A DNA stretch of 64,000 nucleotides from Dyella_D sp052115385 (lineage in GTDB: Bacteria; Pseudomonadota; Gammaproteobacteria; Xanthomonadales; Rhodanobacteraceae), in NCBI RefSeq assembly GCF_052115385.1, contig NZ_JBFRGP010000008.1:133200-197199 (forward strand), read 5' to 3'. Positions 59,159 through 64,000 of the stretch are shown piece by piece. Position 1 is the first letter of the stretch. Every line of letters starts with the position of its first letter. The notes beneath the pieces are model-generated. The model saw only the letters and a list, made by a program, of their open reading frames with translations, searched no databases and was not told the origin of the DNA. The position numbers were made by a program, and so were the translations under genes.

Positions 59159-62100
59159 ATGCTGACCTTCATCGTCCGCAGCGCGCTGCGTCATCCGTGG
59201 TGGGTAGCCTTGCTGGCCGCGCTGTTGCTGGCGGTCGGCGTCGCGCACCTGCGCAGCGCGCGCTACGACGTGTTCCCCGATTTCGTACCGGCCCAGCTCA
59301 CCATCCAGGTCGAAGCGCCCGGCTTCACCGCGCTGCAGGTGGAACAGCGCGTGACGCAGCCGGTCGAGAACGCCGTCAACGGCGGCACCGACGTCGAGGT
59401 GGTGCGCTCGCAGTCGATCCAGGGCCTGGCGGTGATCACCGCGGTGTTCAAGCAAGGCAGCGATCCGTTCCGCGATCGCCAGCTGCTGGCCGAGCGCATC
59501 ACCGAAGCGGCCGCGCGGCTGCCGCAGGGCGTGCAGGCGCCGACCATCAGCCCGATGGTGTCCTCCACCATGGACCTGCTGAAGTTCGGCCTGCTCAGCG
59601 ACAGGCTCGATCCGCTGGCGCTGCGTTCGCTGGCCGACTGGACGGTGAAGCCGCGCCTGCTCGCCGTAGCCGGCGTGGCCGACGTCACCGTGTTCGGCGG
59701 CGGCGTGCGCGAGTGGCAGGTGCGCGTGCATCCGGATCGGCTCGCCGCATTCGGCCTCACGCTGGAAGACGTGCGCGTAGCCGCCGCGGCGGCCAGCGGC
59801 GTGCGCGGCGCCGGCTATGTCGATACGCCCGCGCAGCGCGTGGTGCTGGAAGCGGACGGCGCGCTCGCCACCCCGGCGCAACTCGGCCAGGCGGTGATTA
59901 CGCAGCACGCAGGGCGCAACGTCACGCTGGCCGACGTGGCGGATGTCGCCGCACAGCCGGCGCCCGCGTTCGGCGACTCGCGCATCATGGCCAAGCCCGG
60001 CGTGCTGATCGCGCTGAACAGCCAGTACGGCGCCAATACGCTGGAAGTCACGCGGGCGGTGGAAGCCGCGCTGGACGAGCTCAAGCCGATGCTCGCCGCG
60101 CAAGGCGTGACGATGATCTCCTCGTTGCACCGTCCGGCCACCTTCGTGGAAGTCGCGCTGGCGAACATGCGCGGTGCGCTGCTGCTCGGTGCGCTGCTGG
60201 TGCTGGCGGTGCTGGTGCTGTTCCTGCGCGACTGGCGCACCGCGCTGATCTCGTTCTTGAGCATTCCGTTGTCGCTCGCCGTCGCGGTGATGCTGTTCCC
60301 CTGGTTCGGCTGGACCATCAACACCATGACCCTGGGCGGTCTGGCGGTGGCGCTGGGCGTGGTGGTGGACGACGCCATCATCGACGTGGAGAACGTGATG
60401 CGCCGCCTGCGCCGCGCCGGCGCCGCGGCCGAGCGTGCGCAGGTGATCCTCGAAGCCTCGCTGGAAGTGCGCCGCCCGGTGGTGCTGGCCACCGTGGTGG
60501 TCGGCCTGGTGTTCCTGCCGATCCTGCTGCTGCCGGGCCTGCAGGGCAGTTTCTTCGCGCCCCTGGCCGGCGCCTTCCTGCTGGCCACGTTCGCTTCGCT
60601 GCTGGTGGCGCTGACGGTGACGCCGGCGCTATGCCTGCTGCTGCTGCGTGCCGACCGGCGCCATCGCGAGCCGCGCTGGCTCAAGCGCGCGAAGCTGGCG
60701 CAGCACCGGCTGCTGGAACGCGCCATGCCGCACGGCCGCGCGTGGCTGATCGGCGCGCTGCTGCTGGGCGCGGCGGCAGTGGCGGTGTTGCCGCTGTTCG
60801 GCGCGGCGCTGTTGCCGGAGTTTCGCGAAGGGCATTTCGTGATCCAGCTGCAGGGCCCGAGCGGCACCTCGCTGGAAGAGATGACGCGGATCGGCGAGCG
60901 CATGGGCAAGGACGTGCTGGCGATTAAAGGCGTCGCCACCGTGTCGCAGCAGGTCGGCCGCGCCGAGATGGTGCAGGACAGCTGGCCGCCCAACCAGAGC
61001 GAATTCCATGTCGAGCTGAAGCCGGGGCTGGGTGCCGCCGAGCAGATCCGCATCGAGACCGCGCTGAAGAACGTGGTCGATGGTTATCCGGGCTTCGGCG
61101 GCGAGGTGGTGACCTTCCTCGGCGACCGCATCGGCGAATCGCTGTCGGGCGAAACCGCGCCAGTGAGCATCAGCATCTACGGCAACGAGCTGGACACGCT
61201 CGACCAGCTCGCCACCAAGGTGAAGCAGGCCATGCAAACTGTGCCGGGCAACGGCAAGGTGCGCCTGTCGGACGCGCCGACCGTGCCGACCCTGCGCATC
61301 GCCCCGCAACCGGAACGCCTCGCGGCCTATGGCCTGCGCATGACCGACGTGCTCGACGCGGTGGCCGCCGCGCACCAGGGCGTGCTGGCCGGCGAAGTGT
61401 TCGACGGCGTGCAGCCGATCGCCATCCGCCTGCGCCTCGATCCGTCGGCGCAGCGCGATCCGGAGACCGTAGGCCAGTTGCTGCTGCGCAGCCCGGCCGG
61501 ACGCAACGTGCCGCTGTCATCGGTGGCCGACACGGACCTGCTCGAAGGCCGTGCCAACGTGCTGCACGAAGGCGGCCGCCGCCGGCTGGTGCTGGCGGTG
61601 TATCCGGCCACGGCCGACGTGGTGGGCTTCGTCGAGCTGGCGCGTACCGCGCTGGCGAAGAGCGTGCCGTTGCCGGCCGGCTATTACCTGGAGTTCGGCG
61701 GCACCGCGGAAGGTGCCACCCAGGCGCGCCACGATCTGCTGCTGCATGGCGGGCTGGCCGGTGTCGGCATCGTCGCGCTGCTGCTGGCGGCGTTTCCGGA
61801 TCGCCGCAGCGTGGCGCTGGTGCTGGCCAACGTGCCGTTCGCACTGGTGGGCGGGGTGATCGCCGCGGGCCTGACCGGCGCGGTGCTGTCGATCGGCGCG
61901 CTGGTGGGTTTCGTCACGCTGTTCGGCATCTCCGCGCGCAACAGCATCATGCTGGTGTCGCACTACGAGCATCTGGTGCGCGAGGAGGGTGCGCACTGGA
62001 ATCGCTACACCGTGCTGCGCGGCGCGCGCGAGCGGCTGACGCCGATCCTGATGACCGCCCTGGTGACCGCGCTCGGCCTGCTGCCGCTGGCGCTGGGCAA

Positions 62101-62233
62101 TGGCGAGCCGGGGCGCGAGGTGGAGGGGCCGATGGCGATCGTGATCCTCGGCGGCCTGGCCAGCTCGACGCTGCTGAACCTGCTGCTGCTGCCGGCGCTG
62201 GCCGGACGCTATCTGCGCCTGGTCAAGCCCTAG
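59159..62233 (+). CDS. RND-family efflux pump (CzcA/CusA-like)
   Basis: The 1024-residue inner-membrane antiporter has the RND layout: helix 1 (RHPWWVALLAALLLAVGVAHL), a porter domain with YDVFPDFVPAQLTIQVEAPGFTALQVEQRVTQPVE typical of the heavy-metal efflux branch, helices 2-6 with the proton-relay box GVVVDDAIIDVENVMRRLRR near residue 405, a second porter domain, and helices 8-12 (SIGALVGFVTLFGISARNSIMLVSHYEHL). CusA-type metal-binding Met clusters are not obvious, so metal export is not assured. It is the last gene of a three-gene operon, three bases after the adaptor. Confidence 0.9.
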   Translation: MLTFIVRSALRHPWWVALLAALLLAVGVAHLRSARYDVFPDFVPAQLTIQVEAPGFTALQVEQRVTQPVENAVNGGTDVEVVRSQSIQGLAVITAVFKQGSDPFRDRQLLAERITEAAARLPQGVQAPTISPMVSSTMDLLKFGLLSDRLDPLALRSLADWTVKPRLLAVAGVADVTVFGGGVREWQVRVHPDRLAAFGLTLEDVRVAAAAASGVRGAGYVDTPAQRVVLEADGALATPAQLGQAVITQHAGRNVTLADVADVAAQPAPAFGDSRIMAKPGVLIALNSQYGANTLEVTRAVEAALDELKPMLAAQGVTMISSLHRPATFVEVALANMRGALLLGALLVLAVLVLFLRDWRTALISFLSIPLSLAVAVMLFPWFGWTINTMTLGGLAVALGVVVDDAIIDVENVMRRLRRAGAAAERAQVILEASLEVRRPVVLATVVVGLVFLPILLLPGLQGSFFAPLAGAFLLATFASLLVALTVTPALCLLLLRADRRHREPRWLKRAKLAQHRLLERAMPHGRAWLIGALLLGAAAVAVLPLFGAALLPEFREGHFVIQLQGPSGTSLEEMTRIGERMGKDVLAIKGVATVSQQVGRAEMVQDSWPPNQSEFHVELKPGLGAAEQIRIETALKNVVDGYPGFGGEVVTFLGDRIGESLSGETAPVSISIYGNELDTLDQLATKVKQAMQTVPGNGKVRLSDAPTVPTLRIAPQPERLAAYGLRMTDVLDAVAAAHQGVLAGEVFDGVQPIAIRLRLDPSAQRDPETVGQLLLRSPAGRNVPLSSVADTDLLEGRANVLHEGGRRRLVLAVYPATADVVGFVELARTALAKSVPLPAGYYLEFGGTAEGATQARHDLLLHGGLAGVGIVALLLAAFPDRRSVALVLANVPFALVGGVIAAGLTGAVLSIGALVGFVTLFGISARNSIMLVSHYEHLVREEGAHWNRYTVLRGARERLTPILMTALVTALGLLPLALGNGEPGREVEGPMAIVILGGLASSTLLNLLLLPALAGRYLRLVKP

Positions 62234-62239
62234 CGCGCC

Positions 62240-62713
62240 TCAGCGCACCGGTTTGGCCAGGCGCAGCAGGTCGGCGCCGTAGCCGGCTTCCTCGTAGATC
62301 TTGCGTGCACGTTCGTTGCCCGGGAACACGGCCAGCGTGATCAGGTGGCAGCGGTGTTCGCGGGCCCAGGTTTCGGCATGCTCGAGCAGGGCACGGCCCA
62401 CGCCCTGGCCTTCGTGGGTGTGCGCGACGGCGAGGTCGGAGATGTGGCAGTTCACGCGCCCGGTGAAGTAGTCCTGGGTTTTCTGCAGGTGGACGAAGCC
62501 GACCGGGCTGCCGTCGTCGTCTTCGGCGACGAACAGGAAGCTGTTGGCCGGTTGTTCTTCGAGGTGGCGGCTGAGGTCTTTGCGGATGCCGTCGATGCAT
62601 TCGTGGCGTTTGCGCCAGCCAGGCAGGTGGAAGTCGACGAAGCGGGGGACCAGGCCGAGGATGAATTCGTCGTCGTCGTCGGCTAGGCGGATCAGGAACG
62701 TCGGGTCGCTCAT
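62240..62713 (-). CDS. GNAT-family N-acetyltransferase
   Basis: The 157-residue protein has the acetyl-CoA loop in HTHEGQGVGRALLEHAE (Q/R-x-x-G-x-G/A near residues 99-108) and the C-terminal FPGNERARKIYEEAGYGAD motif. The N-terminal part (IRLADDDDEFILGLVPRFVDFHLPGWRKR) should form the acceptor site. The substrate is unknown. It converges on the RND gene, six bases away. Confidence 0.88.
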   Translation of the reverse strand: MSDPTFLIRLADDDDEFILGLVPRFVDFHLPGWRKRHECIDGIRKDLSRHLEEQPANSFLFVAEDDDGSPVGFVHLQKTQDYFTGRVNCHISDLAVAHTHEGQGVGRALLEHAETWAREHRCHLITLAVFPGNERARKIYEEAGYGADLLRLAKPVR

Positions 62714-63063
62714 GCGCTTGGGCGTCTTGGGAACCGGGTTCCGGTTCTACACCTGTTGTGCGGGTCGGCGGAAGTCCCGCCTTTCCTCTTCTCCGCTCCG
62801 AGGAGGGCTGGCTGGGGTTTGGCTCGCCGCTCCCTACTCGTCATTCCGGCGTAGGCCGGACGAGCGCGTAGCGCGAAGAACGCCCGCAGGGCGGCCCCGA
62901 AGGGGTGAGCGAAGCGAATCATCCAGTAGCGGTGGCGCTCGATGTTGTGCTGTCGCACATGGGTCTCGCCTTTGGCGAGTGTTTCGCCCCGCTGCCGCGG
63001 GGCGAGTTACTTTCTCTTGCTTGCCCAAAGTCAAGTCTATATAAACTTTTCTCATAGGCGGTT
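62714..63063. other. Repeat-rich spacer interrupted by an IS30-type element
   Basis: The 350 bases hold a disrupted CGTCATTCCGG repeat arm (62839-62932), then a stretch with hairpins CTCGCC-TTT-GGCGAG (about 62968-62982) and TCGCCCCGC-TGC-CGCGGGGCGA (about 62984-63005), and GAGTTACTTTCTCTTGCTTG. The last motif resembles a widespread intergenic repeat of this group, which breaks off near 63031 where TATATAAAC begins. No gene is supported. Confidence 0.5.
62839..62932. repeat. CGTCATTCCGG repeat arm split by a hairpin-rich insert
   Basis: CGTCATTCCGGCGTAGGCCGGA (first 20 bases from 62839) matches the left arm of the 47112-47260 element; the arm then resumes as ATCCAGTAGCGG at about 62921-62932. 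Between them (about 62861-62918) lie some 58 bases made of small hairpins, such as GCGC-GTA-GCGC, CGCCC-GCA-GGGCG and CCCC-GAA-GGGG. It looks like insertion of a second small repeat into the first. Confidence 0.6.
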
Positions 63064-64000
63064 TCAACTGGTCGATGCAACAACTTCCCGCAGCTTCTCG
63101 ACCGGAGTCAAGAAACCCAGCGTCTTGCGTGGCCGTTCGTTGAGTTCACGCGCCACCTTGTTCAACTGCGCCTGAGTCAGCGACGTCAGATCCATGCCCT
63201 TGGGAAAGTATTGCCGCAGTAATCCATTGGTATTCTCGTTGCTTCCGCGCTGCCAAGGACTATGGGGATCACAAAAGTAGACCTGCATGTCGGTCGCCAG
63301 GCTGAAGTCCTTATGCCGCGACAGTTCCTTACCCCGGTCCCAGGTCAGCGATCGCCGCAGTTCGGCGGGCAGTTTGCCGATCATGCGCTTGAGCGCCCCC
63401 ACCACTTCCTGCGTGTGTTTGCTGGACACCTTCGCCAGCATCACGTAGCGCGTCTGACGCTCCACCAGCGTGGCGATATGGCTGTTATGGCTCCCTGACA
63501 GCAGATCGCCCTCCCAGTGGCCGGGCACCGCGCGGTCCTGGGCTTCAGCCGGCCGTTCGCTGATCGATACCGCATCTAGGATCTTTCCGCGGCCATCTAC
63601 ACTTCTTGCCGCCTTGGATTGCCGCATCAGCCGCTCAAAGCGCAGATGCGACATCAGCTCCTTTTTCAGGGCGCCGCGCGATTGGACGTACAGGCTTCGG
63701 TAGATCGTTTCGTGCGACACACGCATCGTCTCGTCGTGGGGATACGTTCGTTTGAGCCATCGTGCAATCTGTTCGGGCGACCAGTTCCGCTTGAGCCTGG
63801 TGGCCACTATCCGCTGCAGCCTGGGCCGGCTCGCCAGCACGCAACGCTTGGGACGTTGTGCATTCTGCCAGGCTCGCCTATCCGCCGATTCGGCGCGGTA
63901 GTGCTCTCGCCCGCCATGGCGCTTGACCTCCCGGCTGATCGTCGACGCCGGCCGCTCTAACTCCCGAGCGATCTGTCGCAACGATTGGCCCCGGGCCAAT
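63031..64000 (-). mobile_element. IS30-family insertion sequence, cut by the window end
   Basis: The element includes the transposase from 63064 and an outer end that should lie shortly past its stop, probably near 63031 where the flanking repeat motif breaks off. The boundary is inferred and I could not verify a terminal inverted repeat because the other end is outside the window. Confidence 0.7.
63064..64000 (-). CDS. IS30-family transposase (5' end outside window)
   Basis: At least 311 C-terminal residues are present; the N-terminal start lies beyond the right edge. Visible parts are a helix-turn-helix (QSLRQIARELERPASTISREVKRHGG), the linker WSPEQIARWLK, VSHETIYRSLYVQSRGALKKEL, and the DDE catalytic core: Asp in GHWEGDLLSG, Asp in LTWDRGKELSRH, Glu in GSNENTNGLLRQYFPKGMDL. 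The C-terminus (LNERPRKTLGFLTPVEKL) is typical of IS30. All three catalytic residues are intact, so it may be active. Confidence 0.95.
   Translation of the reverse strand, partial: LARGQSLRQIARELERPASTISREVKRHGGREHYRAESADRRAWQNAQRPKRCVLASRPRLQRIVATRLKRNWSPEQIARWLKRTYPHDETMRVSHETIYRSLYVQSRGALKKELMSHLRFERLMRQSKAARSVDGRGKILDAVSISERPAEAQDRAVPGHWEGDLLSGSHNSHIATLVERQTRYVMLAKVSSKHTQEVVGALKRMIGKLPAELRRSLTWDRGKELSRHKDFSLATDMQVYFCDPHSPWQRGSNENTNGLLRQYFPKGMDLTSLTQAQLNKVARELNERPRKTLGFLTPVEKLREVVASTS

Noticed and set aside
59159..62233. Naming the RND pump as a metal exporter (czcA/cusA)
   Set aside because: It falls in the heavy-metal-like branch by the DVFPDF and VDDAI boxes, but metal-binding Met or acidic sites could not be recognised, so no gene symbol was given.
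1..64000. tRNA genes, rRNA genes or a replication origin
   Set aside because: No cloverleaf with a GTTC-type arm and CCA-end, no rRNA motifs and no DnaA-box cluster were noticed by eye; a dedicated scan could still find one.

Overview
The window is visibly GC-rich and densely coded. Gene content and protein style (CstA with YbdD, SapC, DUF3617, DUF2127, PhnD-like binding protein beside hybrid kinases, OxyR, RND and TonB systems) point to a gammaproteobacterium of the Lysobacterales/Xanthomonadales, most likely a Rhodanobacteraceae member (Dyella, Rhodanobacter or Luteibacter type). This placement is an inference from protein style; no 16S or other phylogenetic marker was compared. I saw no rRNA, tRNA or CRISPR array.

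Layout. 0-1.5 kb: a two-domain fimbrial tip adhesin in a less GC-rich stretch. 1.5-12 kb: mainly chromosomal genes (methyltransferase, RDD protein, xerD, DsbC-like isomerase, purL, an unknown membrane protein, glycosyltransferase, EamA exporter, DUF2127). 12-14.3 kb: a decayed spacer and an orphan FHA/TPS exoprotein. 14.3-16.7 kb: cstA-ybdD. 16.7-27.4 kb: a signalling block with three histidine kinases, one LuxR-type regulator and a PhnD-like periplasmic binding protein, plus def and a DUF3617 protein. 27.4-33.4 kb: TVP38 protein, deaminase, glnS, MASE2-GGDEF cyclase, DUF2007, apt, msrA. 33.5-36.7 kb: formyltransferase/polysaccharide deacetylase pair, then oxyR with a candidate divergent small RNA. 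36.8-44.7 kb: M1 aminopeptidase, a 1385-residue unknown membrane protein, prmC. 45-51.5 kb: secreted GH18 chitinase with a palindromic operator, dxs, small permease-like protein, HNH nuclease, SapC. 51.5-56.6 kb: one-direction cluster of TonB receptor, Tat-exported flavin amine oxidase, cytochrome c and exported RidA. 56.8-62.2 kb: three-gene RND efflux operon with an unusually short adaptor. The right edge holds a GNAT gene, interrupted repeats and an IS30-family transposase cut by the window end.

Most notable: (1) divergent from oxyR, after an ATAG-N7-CTAT OxyR-type site, lies a gene-free stretch with two strong hairpins, the first with a C-rich loop that could pair with ribosome binding sites and the second a U6 terminator; this looks like an OxyS-type small RNA. 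(2) The TonB receptor/amine oxidase/cytochrome c/RidA cluster reads as an envelope amine-dehydrogenation pathway. (3) Two long inverted repeats each supply the stop codons of both convergent genes that flank them. (4) A PhnD-like binding protein follows a hybrid kinase and regulator as a possible three-component sensor.
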